Assembly (NCBI RefSeq): GCF_927798115.1
Contig: NZ_CAKMMG010000008.1
Coordinates: 124,001 to 188,000 of the forward strand
Direction of reading: 5' to 3'
Length of the DNA: 64,000 bases
DNA from: Paenibacillus auburnensis
Lineage (GTDB): Bacteria; Bacillota; Bacilli; Paenibacillales; Paenibacillaceae
In this document: one piece after another, positions 1 through 8,046 of the stretch
Numbering within the stretch: position 1 is the first letter of the stretch
How the letters are laid out: every line of letters starts with the position of its first letter
Translations under genes and position numbers: made by a program
The notes under the pieces: model-generated
The model's database searches: none
What the model saw: the letters and a program-made list of their open reading frames with translations, nothing else
Told to the model about the DNA's origin: nothing

Positions 1-2
1 AT

Positions 3-383
3 CAGTACACCGCGATGTGCGCGCCGGTACTGGGACAGATTGCGGCCCTTGAATCCCTGCGCAGCGGACTGCGCGACAAGGATCAGATGAAGGCGTGTTT
101 CCGGGAGCGCAGAACGCTGTTTGTGGAAGGTCTCCGGACCATCGGACTCCACTGCCATGAGCCGCAGGGGGCATTCTATGCCTTCCCGTCGATTGCCCAT
201 ACGGGGCTGCAATCGGAAGAATTTGCCGTGCGGCTGCTGCGGGAAGCAGGCGTGGCCGCCGTTCCCGGGCATGTGTTCGGAAGCGGCGGCGAAGGGCACA
301 TCCGGTGCTCCTATGCGGCCTCTACGGCTAAGCTGAACGAGGCACTGGAGCGGATGGAAGGGTTTATGAAGGTTAGAATATAA
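3..383 (+). CDS. PLP-dependent aminotransferase, C-terminal part (5' truncated)
   Basis: The reading frame is open from the window edge, so this is the C-terminal ~126 residues of a larger protein. It begins QYTAMCAPVLGQ, which matches the segment after the PLP-binding lysine in class I/II aminotransferases of the PatA/aromatic type (usually ~390 residues). It continues with the small-domain signature GAFYAFPSI, then VPGHVFG and a terminal HIRCSYA containing the arginine that normally holds the substrate carboxylate. Substrate cannot be told from this part. It is separated from cobT by a terminator, so it is probably not part of the cob operon, and the motifs look unlike CobD threonine-phosphate decarboxylase. 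Family call is firm, exact enzyme is not. Confidence 0.85.
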   Translation, partial: QYTAMCAPVLGQIAALESLRSGLRDKDQMKACFRERRTLFVEGLRTIGLHCHEPQGAFYAFPSIAHTGLQSEEFAVRLLREAGVAAVPGHVFGSGGEGHIRCSYAASTAKLNEALERMEGFMKVRI

Positions 384-513
384 CGGATTCCATAACGGAT
401 TGAATAATGGTAAAAATGTAATTGTATGATCCTGTTATATCCCCTATAATCCTAAAGGAAGAAACAGGGATATGCAGTATAATAGCTTGCGGCAGCAGCA
501 TGGCAGCGACCGC

Positions 514-540
514 CCCCTTCTTCGGAGAAGGGGCCTTTTT
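514..540 (+). terminator. Rho-independent terminator after the aminotransferase
   Basis: An 8-bp perfect stem (CCCCTTCT / AGAAGGGG) closes a TCGG loop and is followed by CC and TTTTT. It ends the aminotransferase transcript before cobT. No cobalamin riboswitch boxes are visible between here and cobT. Confidence 0.85.
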
Positions 541-633
541 GCGTACGCAGCAGAAACATATGAACAGAGCCGGCAACAGTGACTTGGAGCACCTAAAATA
601 TGCGATTACATATCAGCACAGGAGGAATAATTT

Positions 634-1695
634 ATGAACTCAGCAATTGAAGCAGTAATCGGACGGATTGCCCCGGCCGATCAGGAAGCAATCCGGCGTG
701 CGGAGCAGCGGCTGGATATACTGACTAAGCCACCGGGCAGTCTCGGACGGCTTGAGACGCTGGCCGTGCGGCTGGCGGGCATCTCCAAGACGGAGCAGCC
801 CGCTTACGGCAAACGCACGGTGGTGGTTATGGCTGCCGATCACGGTGTATGCAGTGAAGGGGTCAGCGCTTTTCCGCAGGAGGTCACAGTGCAGATGGCC
901 TACAATATCCTCGGCGGCGGCGCAGGGGTGAATGTACTCGCCCGTCAGGCCCGAGCTGAGGTGAAGCTGGTGGATGTCGGTGTGGGCACGGACTTGAGCC
1001 ATCCCGAGCTGATTGACCGTAAAGTACGCTATGGCAGCGGGAATATGGCGCAGGGGCCTGCGATGAACCGGGAGGAAGCGGAACGGGCTATTCTGGCCGG
1101 GATAAGCGTGGCTGAGGAAGCAGTGAAGAGCGGGACGGAGATTTTTATTACCGGCGAGATGGGCATCGGCAATACTACGGCCAGTGCTGCCGTTCTCTGC
1201 GCGCTGGAAGGTATTCCGGCAGAAACGGCAGTAGGCCGGGGCACCGGGATTAATGATGAGCGGCTGCATCATAAAATCGACGTTGTGGAGCGGGCGCTTC
1301 GGCTCAATGTCCCGGATGTTGGGGATGCCATCGATGTATTGTCCAAAGTAGGAGGGCTGGAAATTGCCGGTCTAGCCGGTCTGATTCTCGGTGCGGCAGC
1401 GGCCGGAGTTCCCGTCGTTCTGGACGGCTTCATCTCCGGCGCAGCAGCTCTTGCTGCCAAGAAGCTTGCTCCGGAATCCATCCATTACATGATTGCCTCC
1501 CATGTTTCCGGCGAGCAGGGCCATAAGCTCATGCTGGAACGTCTGGGACTGGAAGCGCTGCTTGACCTCGGGCTACGCCTCGGTGAAGGAACAGGGGGCG
1601 TTCTCTGCCTGCATCTGATTGAAGCGGTCAGCCGGATTATGCGGGAAATGGCTACCTTTGAAAGCGCGGGAGTTTCCGGGGCGGAGAGCCGATGA
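634..1695 (+). CDS. cobT: Nicotinate-nucleotide--dimethylbenzimidazole phosphoribosyltransferase
   Basis: CobT makes alpha-ribazole phosphate from dimethylbenzimidazole and nicotinate mononucleotide, activating the lower ligand of cobalamin. At 353 residues it has the usual family length. Visible signatures are KPPGSLGRL (residues ~32-40), AADHGVCSEGVSAFP (~67-81), GEMGIGNTTASAA, GRGTGINDERL and VVLDGFISGAAAL. The GEGTGG segment carries the expected catalytic glutamate near residue 318. The ATG follows ACAGGAGGAATAATTT, a strong ribosome binding site. The stop overlaps the cobU start by four bases, so the two are translationally coupled. No B12 riboswitch is visible upstream. Confidence 0.97.
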   Translation: MNSAIEAVIGRIAPADQEAIRRAEQRLDILTKPPGSLGRLETLAVRLAGISKTEQPAYGKRTVVVMAADHGVCSEGVSAFPQEVTVQMAYNILGGGAGVNVLARQARAEVKLVDVGVGTDLSHPELIDRKVRYGSGNMAQGPAMNREEAERAILAGISVAEEAVKSGTEIFITGEMGIGNTTASAAVLCALEGIPAETAVGRGTGINDERLHHKIDVVERALRLNVPDVGDAIDVLSKVGGLEIAGLAGLILGAAAAGVPVVLDGFISGAAALAAKKLAPESIHYMIASHVSGEQGHKLMLERLGLEALLDLGLRLGEGTGGVLCLHLIEAVSRIMREMATFESAGVSGAESR

Positions 1696-2240
1696 GCATT
1701 CTTGTTACAGGCGGGGCGCGCAGCGGCAAGAGCAGCTTTGCCGAGCGCCTGACATTGTCGCTGGCGGATCAGGCGTTGTATGTAGCAACTGGACAAGCGT
1801 TCGATAAAGAAATGAAGGCACGGATCGCCCTGCACCGCCAGCAGCGTGAGGCAAACGGCAGCCAGTGGGAGACGCTGGAGGAGCCGCTTGATCTGCCGGC
1901 ATTGCTTGAGCGCCTCTCCGGAGGGAAGGCAGTGCTTGTGGACTGTCTGACGCTCTGGCTCTCCAATGTGCTGCTGGACGTAGAGGGCGAGGCGGACAGG
2001 CAGGAGCGGGTGGAACAGGAGATTGCCCGGCTTGAGCAGAGCGTAGCCGGCTTTGAAGGGACGCTCGTTCTTGTGACGAATGAGGTTGGTGACGGCATTG
2101 TGCCGGAATATGCGCTCGGGCGGCTGTACCGGGATTTGGCCGGCAGGATGAATGCGCAGCTGGCCCGGCATTGCCGGCAGGTCTTTCTGGTCACTGCCGG
2201 CATTCCGATTGAGCTAAAGAGCAGGGAGTACAAGCTGTGA
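1692..2240 (+). CDS. cobU: Bifunctional adenosylcobinamide kinase / adenosylcobinamide-phosphate guanylyltransferase
   Basis: CobU phosphorylates adenosylcobinamide and then attaches GMP to give adenosylcobinamide-GDP, the acceptor for CobS. The 182-residue length is typical. The N-terminal P-loop GGARSGKSSFAE lies at residues ~6-17. The conserved middle LVDCLTLWLSN and the C-terminal VTNEVGDGIVPEYALGR, which closes the nucleotide site, are present. It overlaps cobT by ATGA and cobS by GTGA, showing a tightly coupled operon in the order kinase/guanylyltransferase then synthase. Confidence 0.97.
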   Translation: MSILVTGGARSGKSSFAERLTLSLADQALYVATGQAFDKEMKARIALHRQQREANGSQWETLEEPLDLPALLERLSGGKAVLVDCLTLWLSNVLLDVEGEADRQERVEQEIARLEQSVAGFEGTLVLVTNEVGDGIVPEYALGRLYRDLAGRMNAQLARHCRQVFLVTAGIPIELKSREYKL

Positions 2241-3049
2241 GCGCACGGAGGGATGCCGCCGCTGCGTTTCAGTTTCTGTCCCGCTTCCCGGTTAAGGATG
2301 GCGGGGACTTCTCGCCGGAGCTGCTGCGGCGTAGCGTGGTCTATTATCCGCTGGTCGGCGCGGCCATCGGGCTTGTCACTGCGCTTGGTGCTGCCGCTGC
2401 TGCCTGGCTGCTGCCGGCCTGGCCTGCCGCTGTAATTACCCTCATCCTGTGGGTGGGACTTACCGGCGGGCTGCATCTGGACGGCTGGATGGACAGCGCC
2501 GATGCGCTGCTCAGCTACCGCTCGCGGGAGCGGATGCTGGAGATTATGAAGGACAGCCGCGTGGGTGCCATGGGCGTGCTGGCCTGCGTGCTGCTCCTGC
2601 TGCTCAAGGCTTCGCTGCTGGCAGCCTTTATCGGAGGCAGCCATTATTATGCGCTGCCGATGCTGCTGCTGCCGCCGGTCTGGAGCCGCTGGTACATGGT
2701 GCGGGCGATGGCCCGCTACCCTGCTGCCCGCGGCAACGAGGGTCTGGCAGCGGGCTTCGCCGCGCTGCCGCTGCGGCAGGAGCGGCGCGCGCTGCTGCTC
2801 GCCGCCCTGCTGACACTGCCCGCCGCCGCTGCGCCCTTGGCGCTTGGCGCGGGAGGCACGGCCTGGCCGCAGCAGCTGGCGGCGGCCTGCCTGGCACCGG
2901 TTGCCGCCGTAGCCTGCGGCACCTTGGCGGCGCGGCGGATCAGCAGCCGGCTCGGCGGGCTCACCGGCGACGTGTACGGCGCGCTGAACGAGCTGCTGGA
3001 AGCAGTGGTACTGCTGCTTCTTGTGCTGCTGCAGCACAACCTGATGTAG
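2237..3049 (+). CDS. cobS: Adenosylcobinamide-GDP ribazoletransferase (cobalamin synthase)
   Basis: CobS is the membrane enzyme that joins adenosylcobinamide-GDP to alpha-ribazole (phosphate), giving adenosylcobalamin (phosphate). The 270-residue protein is strongly hydrophobic with about six or seven membrane segments. It shows the family motif GGLHLDGWMDSADAL (~76-90), whose acidic residues bind Mg2+. The sequence RFPVKDGGDFSPELLRRS near the N terminus is also typical. The start is GTG within the GTGA overlap with cobU. The second half is very GC-rich and Ala/Leu-rich, which produces long spurious frames on both strands. Confidence 0.95.
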   Translation: MSARRDAAAAFQFLSRFPVKDGGDFSPELLRRSVVYYPLVGAAIGLVTALGAAAAAWLLPAWPAAVITLILWVGLTGGLHLDGWMDSADALLSYRSRERMLEIMKDSRVGAMGVLACVLLLLLKASLLAAFIGGSHYYALPMLLLPPVWSRWYMVRAMARYPAARGNEGLAAGFAALPLRQERRALLLAALLTLPAAAAPLALGAGGTAWPQQLAAACLAPVAAVACGTLAARRISSRLGGLTGDVYGALNELLEAVVLLLLVLLQHNLM

Positions 3050-3130
3050 CTGGCGGCGACTTAGCCGCAAGCCACACGCCACACGCCGCAAGCTATACAC
3101 CGAAAGCAGGAAGAGAGCGAGGACCCATAC

Positions 3131-4732
3131 ATGGAACAACATACTGAACTACAACCACAGCAGCAGCCTGCGGCTGTGCTGATGATACAGGGAACCGCCT
3201 CGGATGTCGGCAAGAGCCTCGTTACCGCTGCCATTGGCCGAATTCTGGTACAGGACGGGTATCGCACTGCCCCATTTAAATCCCAAAACATGGCGCTTAA
3301 TTCCTATGTCACGCTGGACGGCAAAGAAATCGGCCGGGCCCAGGGCATGCAGGCCGAGGCTTTCGGAATTACAGCTACCACCGATATGAATCCGATTCTG
3401 CTGAAGCCTTCAGGGGAGATGAGCGCACAAATTGTAGTACATGGCGTGCCGCATGCGGCGCTGAGTGCGCGGGAGTACCGCGAGAAGTTCCTTCCGGAGG
3501 CGAAAGAGACGGTAATGTCTGCGCTCGGACGGCTGCGCGACAGTTATGATGCCGTGTTGATGGAGGGCGCCGGAAGTCCGGCCGAGATTAACCTGAAGGC
3601 GCGGGATATTGTGAATATGAACCTCGCAGGCTGGGCTGACGCCCCGGTATTGCTGGTTGCGGATATTGACCGGGGGGGCGTCTTTGCTTTTCTGGTAGGA
3701 ACATTAGAGCTGCTGGAGCCGCATGAACGGGCACGTGTTAAAGGCTTCATTATCAACAAATTCCGCGGTGATCTCTCGCTGCTCCAGCCGGGGCTGGACT
3801 GGTTGGAGGAGCGCACGGGTATCCCGGTGCTTGGAGTGCTGCCGTTTCTGCCGCAGCTGCGGATCGAAGCGGAAGACTCCGTAGTTCTGGAAGGAACCTC
3901 AGGGCGTATGCAGTCCGGAAGCGCCAAGGAACTGGATATCGCGGTCATCAGCTATCCGCGGATCTCGAATTTCACCGATTTTGATCCGCTGGAGGATGAA
4001 CCGGATACGGCAGTGCGCTATGTGACCTCAGCTCTAGAGCTCGGCACACCAGATGTCATTATCTTGCCGGGCACGAAGAATACAGCAGCTGATCTTGCGT
4101 TCCTGAGACAGCAAGGGTTCCCTGAAGCGATAGCGCATGCGCTCCGCCAGGGTACTCTCCAGCTCGCGGGAATCTGCGGCGGCTATCAGATGCTCGGGCG
4201 GAAGCTGCTGGATCCGGACGCCGTGGAGAGCGCAGAGCCGGGAGAAAGTGAGGGGCTAGGCTATCTCCCGCTGTCGACAGCTTTTCTGCAGCATAAAACG
4301 ACCGTACGGGTGAATGGTGTCCTGGCTGACGGCCATCCGCTGCAATTAAGCGGCATCCCTGCGTCAGCGGCCAATACCGCTGTGAGCGGATATGAAATCC
4401 ATATGGGATCAACGATGAATCTTGAGCCCGCCGCTGTACGCAGCCTGTTCAGGCTGGAAGGGGCGGATGGGCAGGTGCAGCTTGAAGGCTGGGGTTCACC
4501 TGACGGCAAGATATGGGGGACATACCTGCACGGCCTGTTCCATAATGATGAGCTGCGCCGTAGCTGGCTTGACGGCATTCGGAAGGCTAAGGGGCTGACG
4601 CCGCTGGCAGCAACCTTCTCTTCGGCAGCGCTGCGTGAACAGGAGTTTGACCGGCTCGCTGCATCCGTGCGGGAGAACCTTGATATGGAGGCTGTGTACA
4701 CAATTATGGGGCTGCCCGGAAAAGAGGGATAA
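3131..4732 (+). CDS. cobQ: Cobyric acid synthase (glutamine-hydrolysing)
   Basis: CobQ (CbiP) amidates four side-chain carboxylates of adenosylcobyrinic a,c-diamide using ATP and glutamine. The 533-residue protein has an N-terminal dethiobiotin-synthetase-like ATP domain with GTASDVGKSLVTAA (~21-34) and FKSQNMALNS. The C-terminal class I amidotransferase-like domain has AGICGGYQML, with the nucleophilic Cys near residue 349, and GTYLHGLF, which supplies the His. An 80-bp spacer separates it from cobS, with GAAAGCAGGAAGAGAGCGAGG before the ATG region. CobQ acts earlier in the pathway than CobU/CobS. The linking enzyme CbiB and the corrin-ring genes are not in this window. Confidence 0.96.
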   Translation: MEQHTELQPQQQPAAVLMIQGTASDVGKSLVTAAIGRILVQDGYRTAPFKSQNMALNSYVTLDGKEIGRAQGMQAEAFGITATTDMNPILLKPSGEMSAQIVVHGVPHAALSAREYREKFLPEAKETVMSALGRLRDSYDAVLMEGAGSPAEINLKARDIVNMNLAGWADAPVLLVADIDRGGVFAFLVGTLELLEPHERARVKGFIINKFRGDLSLLQPGLDWLEERTGIPVLGVLPFLPQLRIEAEDSVVLEGTSGRMQSGSAKELDIAVISYPRISNFTDFDPLEDEPDTAVRYVTSALELGTPDVIILPGTKNTAADLAFLRQQGFPEAIAHALRQGTLQLAGICGGYQMLGRKLLDPDAVESAEPGESEGLGYLPLSTAFLQHKTTVRVNGVLADGHPLQLSGIPASAANTAVSGYEIHMGSTMNLEPAAVRSLFRLEGADGQVQLEGWGSPDGKIWGTYLHGLFHNDELRRSWLDGIRKAKGLTPLAATFSSAALREQEFDRLAASVRENLDMEAVYTIMGLPGKEG

Positions 4733-4740
4733 GAACGTTC

Positions 4741-5061
4741 ATGGCGATCCTTCTGTTTATTGTGGCCGGACTGGCCGAGATCGGCGGCGGATATCTCGTC
4801 TGGCTCTGGCTGCGGGAGTCACGTCCGCTCTGGTACGGCCTCGCCGGTGCGGTCATCCTGATCGCATACGGCATCATTCCCACGCTGCAGAAATTTCCGT
4901 CCTTCGGCAGAGTGTACGCCGCTTATGGCGGGGTGTTCATTGTGCTGGCCGTACTGTGGGGCTGGCTGGTCGACAAAAAAACGCCGGATCTGTATGACTG
5001 GATCGGGGCGGGCATCTGCGTAATCGGCGTGTCGGTGATCCTGTGGGCACCAAGAAGCTAG
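4741..5061 (+). CDS. YnfA/UPF0060 family small membrane protein
   Basis: This 106-residue protein has four predicted membrane segments and the UPF0060 signatures AEIGGGYLVWLWLRE near the N terminus, AYGGVFIVLAVLWGW in the middle and DWIGAGICVIGVSVIL at the C terminus. YnfA proteins resemble small multidrug resistance transporters, and some have been linked to efflux, but the substrate here is unknown. It starts eight bases after the cobQ stop, so it is probably co-transcribed with the cob genes, although a functional link to B12 is not evident. A terminator follows at once. Confidence 0.9.
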   Translation: MAILLFIVAGLAEIGGGYLVWLWLRESRPLWYGLAGAVILIAYGIIPTLQKFPSFGRVYAAYGGVFIVLAVLWGWLVDKKTPDLYDWIGAGICVIGVSVILWAPRS

Positions 5062-5074
5062 TGCGGCATCATAA

Positions 5075-5120
5075 AAGGGACTCTCCGGAAGCGGGCAGCT
5101 TCCAGGGAGTCCCTTGGTTT
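5075..5120. terminator. Terminator between the ynfA-like gene and the chemoreceptor
   Basis: A long interrupted hairpin with a 9-bp outer stem (AAGGGACTC / GAGTCCCTT) lies between convergent genes. On the minus strand the hairpin is followed by TTTTAT and on the plus strand by GGTTTG, so it probably serves both directions with weak T-tracts. Confidence 0.7.
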
Positions 5121-5146
5121 GATTGCAGATGTTATTTGGCGCAGGG

Positions 5147-6835
5147 CTAAATTTTGAACTGCCGTACCGCTTCCTGCAGCCTGACGGCTTGTTCGTGCAG
5201 ATGCTCTACGGTTATTGCATGACCTTCAAGCTCCTGATACTGCCGGGAAGAGTTCTCTGCCAGCGAGTCCGCATTGGAGCGGGATTTGGCAGTAATCTGT
5301 GCCGCTTCCTCCACAGAGGCGCTGACTTCTTCGGTTCCGGCGGAGATTTGCTGGGTGGCAGCCGAGACGGATTGAATGCTGTGGTTGATGCTCTGAATAA
5401 GAATAAGAAGGTGATTGAAGGCATTTCCTGCTTCAACTACTTTGCTGACACCGGAAGAGACCTCCGAGTTTACGTGATTCATCTCTTCTACTGAACGGTT
5501 CATATCCTCCTGCAGACTCAGCAGGAAATCGCGGATCTGCTCATTCGATTCCTTCGACTGCTCAGACAGCTTGCGCACCTCTCCGGCAACAACGGCAAAA
5601 CCCCGGCCATGTTCGCCTGCACGCGCTGCTTCAATGGAGGCATTCAGCGACAGCATCTGGATCTGCTTCGTAATCTCCGTAATTCCCTGGACAACCTCAC
5701 CGATCATCTGCGACCGCTCGTTCATGATGCGGAATTGCTCCAGTGAATGCACAGAGGCGACCTCTACCTGGCGCATTTGCTCTACAGCACTCTGGGCAAT
5801 CTCATTGCCACCCGTGGCCTCTGCGGAAGCTTCGCTGATCTGCTCGGTAACCTCGCCGGCGGCGGAAGCGATATGCTGGATGCCGACATTGATTTCATCC
5901 ATGGCCCGGGAATTCTCCATGGCGCTGCTGGCAATCGTGGCGCTGCCTTTACTGATCTCACTTACGGACTCTGAGGAATGCTGAGCCATTTCGTTCAGCA
6001 CTTCAACACGTGCTTTCAGATCATTGGCATCCGTGACGACTGTGTTGGAGGTATCGAGCACCTGTCCGATCATATCCTTCAGCTTCTGGCCCATGCTGCG
6101 GAAGCTTTCAGACAGCTGGCTGACCTCATCGTTTCCTTTAATCACCAGTTCCTGAGTAAAGTCACCGCTGGCCATTTTGTTGCTGTACGCGGTAAGCTGG
6201 GAGAGCGGACGGGTGATTCTGCGGCTCATGTAGTAGGCGGCGGCAAGGCCGATAATCAGCGAAGCAAGTGTAATGGCCACACTCGTCCAGATAATGCTGT
6301 TGATTTTATCCTGAACAAAACCTACATCATAACTCACACCAATAACCATCGTGCTTCCGGGAATGCCAATATAGGCTGTTTTATGTATACCGTGACTGTC
6401 ACTATATGTATCGCTGAGTCCTGTTTTTCCTTTGGCAGCCTGCTGCATCGCAGAGGTTACAGTGAGGCTTTCTTCAGCCTTCAGCTTGGAGCCTTGGTCG
6501 GCAGTCAATACTGAAGCTTTACCTTCGGCCAGATTAATCAGAAAGACTGTTTCTACATCATGCTGCTCTTTTTTATCTTTAAAATAGAATTGAAGATTGG
6601 TTGCAGACTGTTCGCTTTTATTCAGGGTCTGCTGTGCATAGGTTGCATTGATATTCTTGAATACATCTTGGGCAGCGCCAGACAGGAGTTTATTAATCTG
6701 CGGCATGACGTAGTTGTCGATCGTATTCATGGAAATAAAGTAGAAGCTGACACTTAGCACAAGAGACGTAAGCAATAATACGACAAACAATAAGAGCGTG
6801 AACTTGCGGCTGATCGAATTTTTAAAACGTACCAT
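5147..6835 (-). CDS. Methyl-accepting chemotaxis protein
   Basis: A transmembrane chemoreceptor that passes ligand signals to CheA/CheW. The first membrane segment (FTLLLFVVLLLTSLVLSVSF) is followed by a ~150-residue extracytoplasmic domain of Cache-like size and a second membrane segment (IIWTSVAITLASLIIGLAAA). A HAMP domain begins RRITRPLSQL, and a long helical signalling domain carries the hairpin tip QIQMLSLNASIEAARAGEHG. I start at the internal ATG giving MVRFKNS, because AAGGAGAG sits nine bases upstream. A longer in-frame start 51 bases upstream lacks such a site. The ligand is unknown. It is a single gene, convergent with the cob operon. Confidence 0.93.
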   Translation of the reverse strand: MVRFKNSISRKFTLLLFVVLLLTSLVLSVSFYFISMNTIDNYVMPQINKLLSGAAQDVFKNINATYAQQTLNKSEQSATNLQFYFKDKKEQHDVETVFLINLAEGKASVLTADQGSKLKAEESLTVTSAMQQAAKGKTGLSDTYSDSHGIHKTAYIGIPGSTMVIGVSYDVGFVQDKINSIIWTSVAITLASLIIGLAAAYYMSRRITRPLSQLTAYSNKMASGDFTQELVIKGNDEVSQLSESFRSMGQKLKDMIGQVLDTSNTVVTDANDLKARVEVLNEMAQHSSESVSEISKGSATIASSAMENSRAMDEINVGIQHIASAAGEVTEQISEASAEATGGNEIAQSAVEQMRQVEVASVHSLEQFRIMNERSQMIGEVVQGITEITKQIQMLSLNASIEAARAGEHGRGFAVVAGEVRKLSEQSKESNEQIRDFLLSLQEDMNRSVEEMNHVNSEVSSGVSKVVEAGNAFNHLLILIQSINHSIQSVSAATQQISAGTEEVSASVEEAAQITAKSRSNADSLAENSSRQYQELEGHAITVEHLHEQAVRLQEAVRQFKI

Positions 6836-7180
6836 TTCATTCTCTCTCCTTCTTTTGTTTGGATGCATCGTATATCCCATTGCCATGCTTCACAGCAGGG
6901 CAGGCAGCAATATATTCCGTAGGTCCAGGTCATATATCAGGCTATCGTTTTCCGGGAATCTGATTGATAACTATTCTATAGAATTAACCTCCGGTTGAAT
7001 AGTGAAAAATTGAATTACAAAGCATATTTTTCAGAAAAATATGAATATTTATCGAAGGGAATGCTAGTTTTGCGAAAATAGGCGGACACCGCAATGGATT
7101 TACAGAAATAAAATTTCCATGGCTTGTTAGCTTTATATATGATAGAGTATTTATGTTTTTGTTTCTAGCAAACTAAATAA
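6836..7180. other. Gene-free region between the chemoreceptor and the transporter
   Basis: This ~345-base AT-rich stretch carries the divergent promoters of the chemoreceptor and the queuosine-precursor transporter. I cannot point to a convincing -35/-10 pair. It contains a perfect 21-base palindrome at 7023-7043 (CATATTTTTC, A, GAAAAATATG), which could be an operator. No supported open frame is present. Confidence 0.6.
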
Positions 7181-7220
7181 CCGCGGTTCGTAACCATCCC
7201 GCGTAACCAAAACTAGGAGG
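7181..7220 (+). promoter_or_regulatory. preQ1-I riboswitch overlapping the ribosome binding site
   Basis: The sequence fits the compact preQ1 class I aptamer. The stem is CGCGG (7182-7186) with CCGCG (7199-7203), and the loop starts TTCGTAACC. The A-rich tail ends AAAACTAGGAGG, whose ACTA/GG part folds back into the loop in the known pseudoknot. The tail overlaps the ribosome binding site of the next gene, so ligand binding should block translation rather than act through a terminator. The downstream gene belongs to the queuosine precursor transporter family, which agrees with the assignment. Confidence 0.88.
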
Positions 7221-7232
7221 CTTCAGAGAACC

Positions 7233-7955
7233 ATGTTTAATTTGCTGTGGGGTATTTTGTTTGTGGTTGTCAATTTTGCTTTCTTTCTGCTCTGCTACCG
7301 CCTGTTCGGTAAAAAAGGCTTATATGCCTGGGTCGGCGTTGCGACGGTTATTGCCAATATTCAAGTGGCCAAGACCATTGAAATGCCGCTGGGAATTGTA
7401 ATGACGCTCGGCAACACCATGTATGTCACGCTGTATATGACCAGCGATCTGCTTAATGAGAAATACGGGCGTTCAGAAGCGCGTAATGCGGTCTGGTTCG
7501 GTTTCTTCACACTGCTGATGACGACAGTGATTATGCAGATGGTTCTGAAATTCGAGCCGCAGGAGACTGATATTGCCCAATCTTCCCTGGAAACCATTTT
7601 CGGGATGATGCCGCGTCTGGCATTGGGCAGTCTTACAGCCTACTTTATCAGTCAGTTTCTGGACGTACGCCTCTACTCATGGATTCGTAAATATTTCAGC
7701 AGCTCACGCCAGCTGTGGATTCGTTCGAACGGCAGCACTATGATCAGTTCCTTTGTAGATACGCTGATTTTCTGCTTGATAGCCTTTGCCGGATTTTACG
7801 ACCTAAGGGTATGGACCGAAATTTTGCTGACGACCTACTTATCGAAATTCCTGCTGACCGCTGCAGGTACGCCGATCCTTTATATTGCCCGTTCCTTCCG
7901 CTTTGCTGAAGAGACTGAGGCCCGCAGGGACACGGAAGCACGGATTGATTTATAG
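7233..7955 (+). CDS. Queuosine precursor transporter (YhhQ/VUT family)
   Basis: A 240-residue integral membrane protein with about six membrane segments. It shows the family features VANIQVAKTIEM, followed by a membrane segment ending YMTSDLLNEKYGR, and later SSFVDTLIFCLIAFAG. Members of this family (YhhQ in E. coli) import 7-deazaguanine precursors such as preQ0 or preQ1 for queuosine in tRNA. The ATG is twelve bases after an AGGAGG that forms part of the preQ1-I riboswitch, so its expression should fall when preQ1 is plentiful. Salvage therefore seems to be its role. The exact precursor transported cannot be read from the sequence. Confidence 0.93.
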   Translation: MFNLLWGILFVVVNFAFFLLCYRLFGKKGLYAWVGVATVIANIQVAKTIEMPLGIVMTLGNTMYVTLYMTSDLLNEKYGRSEARNAVWFGFFTLLMTTVIMQMVLKFEPQETDIAQSSLETIFGMMPRLALGSLTAYFISQFLDVRLYSWIRKYFSSSRQLWIRSNGSTMISSFVDTLIFCLIAFAGFYDLRVWTEILLTTYLSKFLLTAAGTPILYIARSFRFAEETEARRDTEARIDL

Positions 7956-7980
7956 AACGGGCTTTGCGCCCAGATAAAAA

Positions 7981-8018
7981 AGCAGCAAGCCTCCGAAAGC
8001 GGGGCTTGCTGCTTTTTT
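7981..8018. terminator. Bidirectional terminator
   Basis: An 11-bp stem (AGCAGCAAGCC / GGCTTGCTGCT) is flanked by A-run and T-run sequence. It lies between convergent genes and can end both transcripts. Confidence 0.9.
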
Positions 8019-8046
8019 GATAATCATAATAGCATTAACCGGCTGC

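Noticed and set aside
384..633. Possible cobalamin riboswitch upstream of cobT
   Set aside because: The B12-box-type sequence (GCCACTG) and the long aptamer are not present. Only a terminator and a short AT-rich spacer are seen.
422..637. A 71-residue plus-strand frame between the aminotransferase and cobT
   Set aside because: It runs through a terminator, overlaps the cobT start, and has no binding site or family resemblance.
1769..3142. A 457-residue open frame on the minus strand across cobU and cobS
   Set aside because: It is antisense to two clearly conserved genes, is rich in Gln, Arg and Pro in a low-complexity way typical of GC-rich shadows, and has no family motif.
2449..3147. A 232-residue plus-strand frame inside cobS
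   Set aside because: It is Ala/Gly/Arg-rich low-complexity sequence in another frame of a GC-rich membrane protein gene, without its own binding site or motif.
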